A program made the position numbers and the translations under genes. Below the pieces are notes generated by a model. The model was not told where the DNA came from. It saw nothing but the letters and a program-made list of their open reading frames with translations, and did no database searches. DNA of 64,000 nucleotides from Streptomyces sp. NRRL F-525 (lineage in GTDB: Bacteria; Actinomycetota; Actinomycetes; Streptomycetales; Streptomycetaceae). Below are positions 1-8,894 of the stretch, piece after piece. The first letter of the stretch is position 1. Every line of letters starts with the position of its first letter. The stretch lies in the NCBI RefSeq assembly GCF_000716605.1, contig NZ_JNXE01000023.1, positions 62,001 to 126,000 on the forward strand, read 5' to 3'.

Positions 1-781
1 CGTGCAGCATCGGCCCGTGGAACACCCCGTTGGCCAGGTCGTCGATCTTCCGGACCGCCGCCATGTCCGCCGGGGACAGCGAAGCGGGCCTGACCACCGC
101 GGAGTTGAGGCTCACCGCGATCGAGTTCCGGGCCGGCATCGCGGACCGCAGCGCCGAAGTCGCCAGCCCGTGCGCCAGGTTGAGGTGATGGGCCGCCCGG
201 AGCGACGCGCCCGCGTCCGTACGGCCCGGCGCGTGCACCCCCGAGCCATAGCCCAGAAAGGCGCTGCACCAGGGCTCGTTGAGCGTGGTCCACTGCTCCA
301 CGCGGTCGCTCAGCGCCTCGCCCACGATCTGCGCGTACTCGGCGAAGCGGTACGCCGTGTCGCGCTCCGGCCAGCCGCCCGCGTCCTCCAACTCCTGCGG
401 CAGATCCCAGTGGTAGAGGGTCAGCGCGGGCTTGATGCCGTGCGCGAGCAACTCGTCGACCAGGCGGCGGTAGAAGTCCAGGCCCACCTGGACCGCCGGG
501 CCCCGGCCGGTCGGCTGCACCCGCGGCCAGGAGACCGAGAAGCGGTACGCCGTCAGGCCCAGGTCCGCCATCAGCGCCACGTCGTCGCGGTAGCGGTGGT
601 AGTGGTCGACAGCGATGTCACCGTGCTCACCACCGGCCGTACGGCCCGGCGTATGACTGAACGTGTCCCAGATCGAGGGCGTACGGCCGCCCTCCCGCAC
701 CGCCCCCTCGATCTGGTAGGCGGAGGTCGCGGCTCCCCACAGGAAGGCAGGAGGGAACGTCGCGGGCGTCAGGTCTGGCAT
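1..781 (-). CDS. GH1 family beta-glucosidase, C-terminus cut off by the window edge
   Basis: The reading frame runs leftward from ATG at 781 and leaves the window with no stop, so only about 260 N-terminal residues are present (GH1 enzymes are usually 440-490). Typical GH1 landmarks are visible: [14 protein letters not shown] near the N-terminus, LYHWDLPQ, and TLNEPW with the acid/base glutamate at residue 169. The nucleophile ENG motif lies beyond the edge. The protein is a close paralogue of the complete bglC at 6214-7668, starting nine residues later. It probably hydrolyses cellobiose or cello-oligosaccharides in the cytoplasm, since no signal peptide is seen. It lies downstream of the LacI gene at 983-2026 on the same strand. 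One CebR-type box lies 40 bp upstream and another overlaps its ribosome binding site and start codon. Confidence 0.9.
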   Translation of the reverse strand, partial: MPDLTPATFPPAFLWGAATSAYQIEGAVREGGRTPSIWDTFSHTPGRTAGGEHGDIAVDHYHRYRDDVALMADLGLTAYRFSVSWPRVQPTGRGPAVQVGLDFYRRLVDELLAHGIKPALTLYHWDLPQELEDAGGWPERDTAYRFAEYAQIVGEALSDRVEQWTTLNEPWCSAFLGYGSGVHAPGRTDAGASLRAAHHLNLAHGLATSALRSAMPARNSIAVSLNSAVVRPASLSPADMAAVRKIDDLANGVFHGPMLH

Positions 782-794
782 GGAATCGCTCCCA
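781..794. promoter_or_regulatory. CebR-type box overlapping the start of the truncated GH1 gene
   Basis: On the plus strand this reads TGGAATCGCTCCCA, two changes from the palindrome TGGGAGCGCTCCCA. Read on the minus strand its GGGAG is also the Shine-Dalgarno sequence, and its last A is the A of the ATG. The bglC start is built the same way. Confidence 0.55.
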
Positions 795-818
795 TGGGGT
801 CGAGTGGCGCCCATTATG

Positions 819-836
819 CATGGGAGCGCTCCCATG
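819..836. promoter_or_regulatory. Perfect CebR operator palindrome
   Basis: CATGGGAGCGCTCCCATG is a perfect 18-bp palindrome whose 14-bp core TGGGAGCGCTCCCA is the published Streptomyces CebR-box sequence as I remember it. It lies 40 bp upstream of the truncated GH1 gene and downstream of the LacI gene, so it should control the GH1 gene. Confidence 0.85.
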
Positions 837-936
837 AGCAAAGGGTCCGCCCCCCGACGTTCCGACATCCCGGCGTCCCGACGCCTTCCGCCCACCGCTC
901 AGGCGCGCCCGCCACTCAAGCGCGCCGCCACTCAGG

Positions 937-984
937 CGCGGACACCCCTCGCGCGCGGACACCCCTCACACGCGGACACCCCTC
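937..984. repeat. Three 14-bp direct repeats with a 17-bp period
   Basis: CGCGGACACCCCTC occurs at 937-950, 954-967 and 971-984, with a partial fourth copy at 986-996. The last full unit overlaps the stop codon region of the LacI gene, so the array marks its 3' end. Confidence 0.8.
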
Positions 985-2026
985 ACGCGGACTCCCGCAC
1001 CACCAACCGCGTAGGCAGCACCACTTGCCGGTGATCGCCACCGCGCTGGGCGATCTCGTCCAGCAGCAGGCTCGCCATCGTGCGGCCCATCTCCTCCAGC
1101 GGCTGGCGGACGCTGGTCAGCGGGGGATCGATGTGCCGGGCCACGACCGAGTCGTCGAAGCCGACGACGGCGACGTCGTCCGGCACCCGCCGCCCCGCCG
1201 CGCGCAGTTCCAGCACGGCACCCGACGCCATCACGTCGGACGCGGCGAAGACGGCGTCGAGGCCGGGCCGTCGGCGCAGCAGCTCCCGCATGGCCGCGCG
1301 GCCGCCCTCCTCGCGGAAGTCGCCGTACGCGATCAGGTCCTCGTCGACGGTGACGCCCGCGCCCTCCAACGCCTCGCGGTAGCCGTCGAGTCGGGCCTGC
1401 GCGGCGTCCATGTCCAGGGGACCCGTGATGGTGGCGATGGCCCGGCGGCCCTTGGCCAGCAGGTGCTCGACCGCGATCCTGGCACCGCCGTTGTTGTCCG
1501 CGCGGACGTGCCCCAGCAGCTCCCCGTGGCCGCGCCGGCCGGCCAGCACGGTCGGCACGGCGAGTTCGTGCAGCCGGTCGGGGAGCGTGTCGCCGCTGTG
1601 GACCGCGAGGATCAGCACGCCGTCCACCCGGTGTGCCGACAGGTAGGTGGCCAGCCGCGCGTACTCCTTCTCGTCCGGCGTCAGGACCAGCAGCAACTGC
1701 ATCTGGGCGCTGGCGAGTTGGGCGGAGACACCGCGGATGATCCCGGAGAAGTAGGGCTCGGAGAAGAGCCGGTCCTCGCCCTCGGGGACGACCACGGCGA
1801 CCGAGTCGGTGCGCCGGGTCGCCAGCGAGCGGGCGGCGGGGTTGGGGACGTAGCCGAGTTCGTCGATGGCCCGCTCCACCGCCGCGCGGGCGTGGTCGCT
1901 CACCTTGGGGGAGCCGTTGATGACCCGGGAGACCGTGCCGCGGCCGACGCCGGCGAGCGCGGCCACGGCGTTGAGGGTCGGGCGCCGGACGTCCGCGCGC
2001 GGGGGCGGCTGCTCGGCAGGGCTCAT
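983..2026 (-). CDS. cebR: LacI-family transcriptional repressor, probable CebR
   Basis: 347 residues. The N-terminal LacI helix-turn-helix spans about residues 14-70 (RPTLNAVAALAGVGRGTVSR, then the hinge region NPAARSLATRRT). A periplasmic-binding-protein-like effector domain follows and ends with the family pattern DPPLTSVRQPLEEMGR. ATG at 2026 is preceded by GGAAGG. The gene is divergent from cebE, the position of the known cello-oligosaccharide repressor cebR in other streptomycetes, and CebR boxes surround it. In that system cellobiose or cellotriose binding releases the repressor and allows expression of cebEFG and bglC. The paralogue at 7776-8831 has the same recognition helix, so which of the two is the main repressor is an inference from position. 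Confidence 0.78.
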   Translation of the reverse strand: MSPAEQPPPRADVRRPTLNAVAALAGVGRGTVSRVINGSPKVSDHARAAVERAIDELGYVPNPAARSLATRRTDSVAVVVPEGEDRLFSEPYFSGIIRGVSAQLASAQMQLLLVLTPDEKEYARLATYLSAHRVDGVLILAVHSGDTLPDRLHELAVPTVLAGRRGHGELLGHVRADNNGGARIAVEHLLAKGRRAIATITGPLDMDAAQARLDGYREALEGAGVTVDEDLIAYGDFREEGGRAAMRELLRRRPGLDAVFAASDVMASGAVLELRAAGRRVPDDVAVVGFDDSVVARHIDPPLTSVRQPLEEMGRTMASLLLDEIAQRGGDHRQVVLPTRLVVRESA

Positions 2027-2518
2027 CGTTCACCTTCCGGCGATCAGTGGGGACTTGCCTCATTCTTGCCCAGAAAATCGGGCGACGGCCCGGACGGACC
2101 TCCCCGGCGCCGAGCCTGCGGGACGGACCCTTGGATCACCTGCGTGAATCCTGTGCGGGACCGGTCCGTGTCCGGTCGGTGACGCCTGGTGGAGCGACAC
2201 ATTCACGTGACGTGCGGAACACGCTTGCGCAACAACGCCGTTTTCAAGTCTTGACACCCGGCCCGGCACGAAGGAGTCTTCCGGCATGCCGCGTGGGAGC
2301 GGTCCCACGGAACCTCGGGGGCTTCCTTCCGTGTGGACGAAACCACCAACGGCCCGTCCCTCTATCTCGCATGGCACACCGTTGACCAGCACCTTTTCAC
2401 CGCACGACCCGTGCTGTGGGCTGGCCGCTGCTCGAAACGAGAGGACAGGTCCGGATCGCCGAGCCTCGGCGGTCCGATTCCTGAGACCCCGTTCCCCACT
2501 GGAACAAGGAGTAGTGGA
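2027..2518. promoter_or_regulatory. Divergent cebR/cebE promoter region
   Basis: About 490 bp without a convincing gene. A TTGACA hexamer at 2251-2256 could be the -35 element for cebE; the matching -10 near 2274-2279 is poor. The CebR-type box at 2294-2307 would then sit at or just downstream of the transcription start, leaving an untranslated leader of roughly 210-230 nt before cebE. I saw no riboswitch-like structure in it. Confidence 0.5.
2294..2307. promoter_or_regulatory. CebR-type box upstream of cebE
   Basis: TGGGAGCGGTCCCA differs from the perfect CebR palindrome TGGGAGCGCTCCCA at one base. It lies between the possible -35 at 2251-2256 and cebE, where a repressor would block transcription of cebE-cebF-cebG. 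Confidence 0.8.
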
Positions 2519-3838
2519 ATGCGCATCACCCGTACCGGCGGCGGCCACGGCCGCAGAGCAGCGGCCCTGACCACGACGGTCCTGACGGCCTCCGCCCTGT
2601 TGCTGACCGGCTGCAGTAGCGACAGCTCCTCGGACGCCAAGGACTCGAACGGGAACATCACTCTCACGGTGGCCGACTACGGGCAGTTCGGTTACAAGGA
2701 AGCCGGCCTGTTCGCCCAGTACCACAAGCTGCACCCGAAGATCACGGTCAAGGAGAACGTCACCGCCAACGAGGCGGACTACTACCCGAAGATGCTTCAG
2801 CAGCTGAACACGGGCAGTGGCCTCGCGGACGTCCAGGGCATCGAGGTCGGCCGGATCAAGGAGGTCGTCGACACCCAGGCGGCCAAGTTCACCGACCTGA
2901 GCAAGTCGATCGACGTGAACGACTGGGTCTCCTGGAAGGAGAAGCAGGCCACCGCGTCCGACGGTTCGGTCATCGGCGCCGGCACCGACATCGGCCCGAT
3001 GTCCCTGTGCTACCGCTCGGACCTCTTCAAGGCGGCGGGTCTGCCCAGCGACCGTGACTCGGTCGCCAAGGCCGTCGCGGGCGGCTGGGAGGACTACCTC
3101 AAGCTCGGCGAGAAGTTCAAGGCGAAGGCCCCCAAGGGGACTTACTTCATGGACTCCGCGAGCGCCATGTACAACGCGGTCGTCAGCTCCTCCGCGGAGC
3201 AGTACTACGACGCCTCCGGCAAGGCGGTCTACAAGAACAGCCCGGCCGTGCAGCAGGGCTGGAACCTGGCCGCGGAAGCCGCGTCCAAGAAGCTGACCGA
3301 GGGTCTGCCCCAGTTCACCGACGCCTGGACGGCGGCGCTGCGCAAGGGCACCGTCGCCACCGTGGCGTGCCCCGCGTGGATGGCCGGCCAGATCTCCATC
3401 AACTCCGGTGACGCCTACAAGGGCAAGTGGGACATCGCCCGTGCGCCCGGCACCAGCGCGGGCAACTGGGGCGGCTCCTTCCTGGCCGTGCCCAAGAGCG
3501 GCAAGAACGTCAAGGCGGCCACCGACCTGGTCAAGTGGCTGACCGCGCCCGAGCAGCAGGCCGCCGTGTTCAAGGCGATCGGCGTCTTCCCGTCGAACAA
3601 GGGCGCCTACGACCTCGCCAGCGTGAAGAACGCGACGCTGCCGTACTTCAACAACGCCCCGATCGGCCAGATCTACGCCGACGAGGCGAAGGCCATCCCG
3701 GAGGCCGTGCTCGGCGCGAAGGACGGCACGATCAAGGACACGATCTCCACGCAGATCAACAACATGGAGCAGCGGGGCACCAAGCCCGACAAGGCGTGGA
3801 AGGCCGCGACCGACTCGATCGACAAGGTGATCGGCTGA
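2519..3838 (+). CDS. cebE: Cellobiose/cellotriose ABC transporter substrate-binding lipoprotein CebE
   Basis: 439 residues from ATG at 2519, preceded by AAGGAG at 7-nt spacing. An upstream in-frame ATG at 2333 is rejected because it would bury the export signal. The N-terminus has basic residues, a hydrophobic stretch and the lipobox LTGC with lipidated Cys32. A family 1 extracellular solute-binding fold follows. The protein should sit on the outer face of the membrane and deliver cello-oligosaccharides to the CebF/CebG permeases. No ATPase gene is present in the operon; in Streptomyces the shared MsiK ATPase, encoded elsewhere, energises such importers. The substrate is inferred from the CebR boxes, the adjacent beta-glucosidase and gene order. 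Confidence 0.87.
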   Translation: MRITRTGGGHGRRAAALTTTVLTASALLLTGCSSDSSSDAKDSNGNITLTVADYGQFGYKEAGLFAQYHKLHPKITVKENVTANEADYYPKMLQQLNTGSGLADVQGIEVGRIKEVVDTQAAKFTDLSKSIDVNDWVSWKEKQATASDGSVIGAGTDIGPMSLCYRSDLFKAAGLPSDRDSVAKAVAGGWEDYLKLGEKFKAKAPKGTYFMDSASAMYNAVVSSSAEQYYDASGKAVYKNSPAVQQGWNLAAEAASKKLTEGLPQFTDAWTAALRKGTVATVACPAWMAGQISINSGDAYKGKWDIARAPGTSAGNWGGSFLAVPKSGKNVKAATDLVKWLTAPEQQAAVFKAIGVFPSNKGAYDLASVKNATLPYFNNAPIGQIYADEAKAIPEAVLGAKDGTIKDTISTQINNMEQRGTKPDKAWKAATDSIDKVIG

Positions 3839-3848
3839 CACAGGCAGC

Positions 3849-3878
3849 GGTGCGGGCGGCCCGGCGGCCGCCCGCACC
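3849..3878 (+). terminator. GC hairpin in the cebE-cebF spacer
   Basis: Arms GGTGCGGGCGGC (3849-3860) and GCCGCCCGCACC (3867-3878) form a 12-bp stem with a 6-nt loop, 10 nt after the cebE stop. There is no T-run. In importer operons such hairpins usually protect the upstream message or attenuate readthrough, giving more binding protein than permease. Confidence 0.5.
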
Positions 3879-4116
3879 GCGCCGCGTGCGTGGGGCCGCG
3901 CGGCGGCTCCCGCCGTAGGCGCGGGGCCGGCCGCACCGGCCCAGGTCGTCAACTGCCGGTCTGCTCCGCGGTGTTCGGCGCACACGCACCGGACGCCGCC
4001 GCACCGTGTCCGCCGGACCGGCGGCCCGACGGCGACGACGTGTCCCGGGCGAGGAGCCCGGCCCCGCGCCCGCCCCCTGCCCGTACCCGGCCGAGATCCA
4101 GGGAAGGACTCCCTCC

Positions 4117-5109
4117 GTGGCAACCACAACCCCCACACGGGGCGCCCCCACCCCGCCACCCGGCGGGGCCGGCGCCGTACCGAAAGAACCCAGCGTGTGG
4201 CGTACCCGCCTGTGGCGCCTCGACGACAAGGCGTCGCCGTACGCGTACATCGCCCCCTTCTTCCTCATCTTCGGTGCCTTCGGCCTCTACCCGATGCTGT
4301 ACACGGGCTGGATAGCCATGCACCGGGTGGAGATGACGAGCCTGAGCCAGTCCGAGTGGGTCGGCTGGGACAACTTCGCGAAGATCCTCCAGGACTCCGA
4401 GTTCTGGACCGCGGTCACCAACACCTTTGTCATCGGCGTCATTTCGACCGTTCCGCAGCTCCTGATGGCCCTGGGTCTGGCCCACCTGCTCAACTACAAG
4501 CTGCGCGCCAGCACCTTCTGGCGGACGGTGATCCTCACCCCGTACGCCACCTCGGTGGCGACCGCGGCCCTTGTCTTCGCCCTGGTCTTCCGGGCCGACG
4601 GCGGGCTGCTCAACTGGGTGCTGCACTTCGTCGGCATCGGCAACACCGACTGGGGCAACGGCGAGTGGTCGTCCAAGTTCGCCATCTCGGCCATCGTGAT
4701 CTGGCGCTGGACCGGCTACAACACCCTGATCTATCTGGCGGCCATGCAGGCCGTCCCCACGGACCTGTACGAGGCGGCCTCGATCGACGGGGCGACGCGC
4801 TGGCAGCAGTTCCGCAAGGTGACCATCCCCTCGCTGCGGCCGACGATCCTGTTCACCATCGTCATCTCGACCATCGGTTCCATGCAGCTGTTCGGTGAGC
4901 CGCTGCTGCTCCAGGGCGGCACGCTCGGCTCCACCGGAGGCAGCGAGCACCAGTACGAGACGCTCAGCATCTACCTCTTCAACTACGGCTGGAAGCTCGG
5001 GCACTTGGGCCCGGCCGCGGCCGTCGCCTGGGCCATGCTCGTCCTGCTGCTGCTCATTGCCCTGATCAACCTGATCGTCGGCCGGGTCCTGCGCAAGAGC
5101 GCGGCGTGA
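4117..5109 (+). CDS. cebF: Cellobiose ABC transporter permease CebF
   Basis: 330 residues from GTG at 4117, with AAGGA at 4104-4108 as ribosome binding site. The frame is open further upstream but the longer version has only low-complexity, arginine/proline-rich sequence. The protein has about six transmembrane segments and the binding-protein-dependent permease EAA loop around YEAASIDGATRWQQFRKVTIP, which contacts the ATPase. The first permease of such pairs (MalF/UgpA type) has the extra N-terminal membrane segment seen here (ASPYAYIAPFFLIFGAFGLY). It pairs with CebG. It is separated from cebE by 278 bp containing a hairpin, but there is no sign of a separate promoter. Confidence 0.87.
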   Translation: MATTTPTRGAPTPPPGGAGAVPKEPSVWRTRLWRLDDKASPYAYIAPFFLIFGAFGLYPMLYTGWIAMHRVEMTSLSQSEWVGWDNFAKILQDSEFWTAVTNTFVIGVISTVPQLLMALGLAHLLNYKLRASTFWRTVILTPYATSVATAALVFALVFRADGGLLNWVLHFVGIGNTDWGNGEWSSKFAISAIVIWRWTGYNTLIYLAAMQAVPTDLYEAASIDGATRWQQFRKVTIPSLRPTILFTIVISTIGSMQLFGEPLLLQGGTLGSTGGSEHQYETLSIYLFNYGWKLGHLGPAAAVAWAMLVLLLLIALINLIVGRVLRKSAA

Positions 5110-5123
5110 CGGGAGCGAAATCG

Positions 5124-6044
5124 ATGACCACGACCAGCACCACTCCGACCGCGCCGGACCTCGATCCGGCGCCGCTTCCCGTCACCCCCGGCACCGGCCG
5201 CCGCCGTTTCAAGATCGGCGCCGGCCAGCAGCTCAAGGGCGGCCCGTTCACCTACGCGGCCCTGATCATCGTCGGCCTCGGCTCGGTCTTCCCGCTGTAC
5301 TGGACGCTGGTGGCCGCCTCCCACGACCAGCAGCGGGTCCTCGACAGCCCGCCACCGCTGCTGCCGGGCGGCCGGCTGTGGACCAACCTCCAGTCGGCCT
5401 GGGACCAGGCCCACCTGGGGAAGGCCATCGTCAACACCGTCGTCGTGGCCGGCTCCATCACCGCGGCCACGCTGTTCTTCTGCACCCTCGCCGGGTACGC
5501 CTTCGCCAAGATGCGCTTCCGCGGCCGCGGCGCCCTGATGACCGCGGTGATCGCGACCCTGACGATCCCGCCCCAACTCAGCGTCGTACCGCTGTTCATG
5601 ATGATGGCGGACATCGGCTGGGGCGGAAAACTGGAGTCGGTGATCTTCCCGACCCTCGTCGGTGCCTTCGGCGTCTTCTTCATGCGGCAGTACCTGCTGG
5701 AGGCCCTGCCCTACGAGCTCATCGAAGCGGCCAAGGTGGACGGCGCGAGCAACATCCGCATCGTCTGGAACGTGGTCCTGCCCGCCGCCCGCCCCGCGAT
5801 GATGGTGCTCGGGATGCTCACCTTCGTGCAGGCGTGGAACGACTTCTTCTGGCCCTTCCTCGCCCTGAACCAGGACAACCCCACCATCCAGGTGGCGCTC
5901 GGGCAGCTCAGCGCCTCCTACACCCCCGACCAGAGCATCGTCATGGCCGGGGCGCTGATCAGCACCCTGCCGCTGCTCCTGGTGTTCGTGATCTTCGGCA
6001 AGCAGATCATCGGCGGCATCATGGCGGGCGCCGTCAAGGGCTGA
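5124..6044 (+). CDS. cebG: Cellobiose ABC transporter permease CebG
   Basis: 306 residues from ATG at 5124, with GGGAG at 5111-5115 as ribosome binding site. An earlier in-frame GTG at 5106 overlaps the cebF stop but has no comparable site. MalG/UgpE-type inner-membrane permease with about six transmembrane segments and an EAA loop around [20 protein letters not shown]. It forms the translocation channel with CebF. The 14-nt gap after cebF indicates co-transcription and coupled translation. The N-terminal 30 residues are rich in Thr and Pro and likely disordered in the cytoplasm. Confidence 0.87.
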   Translation: MTTTSTTPTAPDLDPAPLPVTPGTGRRRFKIGAGQQLKGGPFTYAALIIVGLGSVFPLYWTLVAASHDQQRVLDSPPPLLPGGRLWTNLQSAWDQAHLGKAIVNTVVVAGSITAATLFFCTLAGYAFAKMRFRGRGALMTAVIATLTIPPQLSVVPLFMMMADIGWGGKLESVIFPTLVGAFGVFFMRQYLLEALPYELIEAAKVDGASNIRIVWNVVLPAARPAMMVLGMLTFVQAWNDFFWPFLALNQDNPTIQVALGQLSASYTPDQSIVMAGALISTLPLLLVFVIFGKQIIGGIMAGAVKG

Positions 6045-6200
6045 CACCGGGCGGCCGACCACCGGTCGCACAGGCCCAGTTCACCCTCCCGTACGGCCCG
6101 CCCCGCACGCGGGCCGTACCCGGCCGGGCGCCCACCGTCGTGCCCCGTCCGCTTCCCCCCTCATCGCCGGACCCCCGTCCGGCTTTTACCCACTCCACTT

Positions 6201-6214
6201 CGGGAGCGCTCACA
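6201..6214. promoter_or_regulatory. CebR-type box containing the bglC ribosome binding site
   Basis: CGGGAGCGCTCACA matches the CebR palindrome at 12 of 14 positions. GGGAG within it is the Shine-Dalgarno sequence of bglC, and its final A is the A of the ATG at 6214. Bound repressor would block elongation into bglC; the same bases serve ribosome binding in the message. Confidence 0.7.
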
Positions 6215-7668
6215 TGACCGCCGTACGACATGAGACCAAGGCCGCGCCGGCGTCCGCGACCTCCTTCCCCCCGGGCTTCGTCTGGGGCGCCGCCACCGCC
6301 GCCTACCAGGTCGAGGGCGCCGCCGCGGAGGACGGCCGGACCCCCTCCATCTGGGACACCTTCAGCCACACCCCGGGCAAGGTGCGCAACGGCGACACCG
6401 GTGACATCGCCGCCGACCACTACCACCGGTACCGCGACGACGTGGCGCTGATGAAGGACCTCGGCCTCAAGGCGTATCGGTTCTCCATCTCCTGGTCCCG
6501 GGTCCAGCCCACCGGACGCGGACCCGCCGTGGAGCGCGGCCTCGACTTCTACCGCCGGCTCGCCGACGAACTCCTCGCGGCCGGCATCACCCCCGTCGCC
6601 ACCCTCTACCACTGGGACCTGCCGCAGGAGCTGGAGGACGCGGGCGGCTGGCCGCAGCGCGACACCGCGCACCGCTTCGCCGAGTACGCCGAGATCATGG
6701 GCCGGGCCCTGGGCGACCGCGTCGGCCTGTGGACCACCCTCAACGAGCCCTGGTGCAGCGCCTTCCTGGGCTACGGCTCCGGCGTGCACGCCCCCGGCCG
6801 CACCGACCCGGCGGCCACCCTCCGCGCCGCGCACCACCTCAACCTCGGTCACGGCCAGGCGGTCGGGGCGCTGCGCGAGGTACTGCCGGCCACCGCGCAG
6901 ACCTCCATCACCCTCAACCTGCACCAGGTGCGCCCGCTCACCGGCAGCCCCGAGGACGCGGAGGCCGCCCGCCGTATCGACGCGGTCGGCAACCGGATCT
7001 TCACCGGCCCCCTGCTCGACGGCGCCTACCCCGAGGACCTGCTCGCCGACACCGCGCACCTCGTCGACTGGGCGGAGCTGGTGCGGGACGGCGACCTGGC
7101 CGAGATCTCCCGGCCCATCGACGTGCTCGGCGTCAACTACTACGCGCCGACGGTCGTCTCGGCCGGCTCGGGCGACGGTGCCACCAAGAACGACGGCCAC
7201 GGCGCGAGCGACCACACACCGTGGACGGGCTCCGAGAACGTGGACTTCCACCTCGCCAACGACGACCTCACGGCCATGAACTGGGCGATCGACCCCAGCG
7301 GCCTGCACACCCTCCTGACCGACCTGGCCGCCTCGCACCCCGGGCTGCCGCTGATGGTCACGGAGAACGGCGCCGCGTTCGACGACTACATCTCCCCCGA
7401 GGGCCTGGTCAACGACCCGCAGCGCATCGCCTATCTCCACGCCCACCTGGACGCCGTCCGCCGGGCGGTCGCCGACGGAGCCGACGTGCGCGGCTACTTC
7501 CTGTGGTCCCTGCTCGACAACTTCGAGTGGTCCTACGGCTATTCGAAGCGCTTCGGCGCCGTCTACGTCGACTACTCCACCCAGCGCCGCATCCCCAAGG
7601 CGAGCGCCCACTGGTACGCCGGGGTGATCCGCGGCAACGCCCTGCCGACGGTCGGCGAGGACGGGTGA
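6214..7668 (+). CDS. bglC: GH1 beta-glucosidase BglC
   Basis: 484 residues, the full GH1 length, with no signal peptide, so it acts on imported cello-oligosaccharides in the cytoplasm. The acid/base glutamate is E178 in TLNEPW and the nucleophile is E384 in [10 protein letters not shown]. The aglycone-site motif [18 protein letters not shown] is near the C-terminus. The gene is 169 bp downstream of cebG, probably in the same operon, with a CebR-type box over its start. It hydrolyses cellobiose to glucose and also removes the inducer, as described for BglC in other Streptomyces. It is closely similar to the truncated GH1 gene at the left edge, so this locus carries a duplicated beta-glucosidase. 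Confidence 0.92.
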   Translation: MTAVRHETKAAPASATSFPPGFVWGAATAAYQVEGAAAEDGRTPSIWDTFSHTPGKVRNGDTGDIAADHYHRYRDDVALMKDLGLKAYRFSISWSRVQPTGRGPAVERGLDFYRRLADELLAAGITPVATLYHWDLPQELEDAGGWPQRDTAHRFAEYAEIMGRALGDRVGLWTTLNEPWCSAFLGYGSGVHAPGRTDPAATLRAAHHLNLGHGQAVGALREVLPATAQTSITLNLHQVRPLTGSPEDAEAARRIDAVGNRIFTGPLLDGAYPEDLLADTAHLVDWAELVRDGDLAEISRPIDVLGVNYYAPTVVSAGSGDGATKNDGHGASDHTPWTGSENVDFHLANDDLTAMNWAIDPSGLHTLLTDLAASHPGLPLMVTENGAAFDDYISPEGLVNDPQRIAYLHAHLDAVRRAVADGADVRGYFLWSLLDNFEWSYGYSKRFGAVYVDYSTQRRIPKASAHWYAGVIRGNALPTVGEDG

Positions 7669-7775
7669 GTCCCGGCGGGCGGTGACCCCGGCCGACGAGG
7701 GACGATGGAGGGCGGGGCGTCCGGCCTCGACTGTTACATTCCTGGCCTGAAAGCTGCGAACGGAAGGCGGCGACC

Positions 7776-8831
7776 ATGGCGGTCAGCGGTGGGCGGAACC
7801 GGGGCGGCAGGCGGCCGACCCTGGAGGAGGTCGCCGCCCGTGCCGGTGTGGGCCGCGGCACGGTCTCCCGGGTGATCAACGGCTCGCCCCGGGTCAGCGA
7901 CGCGACCCGCGCCGCCGTCGAGGCGGCGGTCGCGGAGCTGGAGTACGTCCCGAACACGGCGGCCCGGGCGCTGGCCGCCAACCGCACGGACGCGATCGCC
8001 CTCGTCGTCCCCGAGCCGGAGACCCGCTTCTTCGCGGAACCGTACTTCTCCGACATGCTCAAGGGCGTCGGCACCCAACTGTCCGACACCGAGATGCAGT
8101 TGCTGCTCATCTTCGCGGGCAGCGACCGGGAGCGGCAGCGCCTCGCCCAGTACCTGGCAGCCCACCGGGTGGACGGCGTCCTGCTCGTCTCGGTCCACGC
8201 GGACGACCCGCTGCCGGACCTGCTGGCCGCGCTGGAGATCCCGGCGGTGATCAGCGGCCCCCGCTCGGCCGTCGAGCCCCTGACCTCGGTCGACTCGGAC
8301 AACTACGGCGGCGCCCGCTCCGCCGTGGAACACCTCCTGTCCCGCGGCCGCACCCGCATCGCCCACATCACCGGCCTCCTGGACGTCTACGGCGCCCAGC
8401 GCCGCGTCGCCGGCTACCGCGAGGCCCTGCTCGACGCGGGCCACGAACTGGACGAACACCTCATCCAGCCGGGCGACTTCACCGAGGAGGGCGGCCGCCG
8501 CGCGATGAAGGAACTGCTGGCCCGCCGCCCCGACGTCGACGCGGTCTTCGCCGGCTCGGACGTCATGGCGGCGGGCGCCCGCCAGGTCCTCCGCGAGGAG
8601 GGCCGCCGCATCCCGGACGACGTGGCCCTCGTCGGCTACGACGACTCGGCCATCGCCCGCCACATGGACCCGCCCCTCACCAGCGTCCGCCAGCCGATCG
8701 AGGAGATGGGCCGCGCGATGATCGACCTCCTCCTCGCGGAGATCGCGGACCGCCGCCCGGCGACTCCCCGCGGCCCGGAACGACAACACGCGGTGCTGGC
8801 AACGGAGTTGGTGACGCGGGCGTCGTCCTGA
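7776..8831 (+). CDS. Second LacI-family regulator, paralogue of CebR
   Basis: 351 residues from ATG at 7776, with GGAAGG at 7762-7767. LacI helix-turn-helix at about residues 13-70, then a periplasmic-binding-like effector domain. The recognition segment GVGRGTVSRVINGSP is identical to that of the regulator at 983-2026, and the C-terminal DPPLTSVRQPIEEMGR is nearly so. The effector-pocket sequences differ more. The gene follows bglC by 107 bp on the same strand, so it may be the last gene of the cellobiose operon. I see no CebR box directly in front of it. It could recognise the same boxes with a different ligand, or control genes outside the window. Confidence 0.85.
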   Translation: MAVSGGRNRGGRRPTLEEVAARAGVGRGTVSRVINGSPRVSDATRAAVEAAVAELEYVPNTAARALAANRTDAIALVVPEPETRFFAEPYFSDMLKGVGTQLSDTEMQLLLIFAGSDRERQRLAQYLAAHRVDGVLLVSVHADDPLPDLLAALEIPAVISGPRSAVEPLTSVDSDNYGGARSAVEHLLSRGRTRIAHITGLLDVYGAQRRVAGYREALLDAGHELDEHLIQPGDFTEEGGRRAMKELLARRPDVDAVFAGSDVMAAGARQVLREEGRRIPDDVALVGYDDSAIARHMDPPLTSVRQPIEEMGRAMIDLLLAEIADRRPATPRGPERQHAVLATELVTRASS

Positions 8832-8894
8832 AGTCCGGGGCGCGTATGGGGTTTTTGCTCCTCACCCGGTCGTTCACCGTCCAGGCTGGTCCCC

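Noticed and set aside
2-2182. 726-residue plus-strand open frame over the GH1 and LacI genes
   Set aside because: Arginine/glycine-rich product with no motifs, antisense to two clear genes; a by-product of high GC third-position bias.
2333-2518. In-frame upstream start for CebE
   Set aside because: Would place 62 residues before the lipoprotein signal; ATG at 2519 has a proper ribosome binding site.
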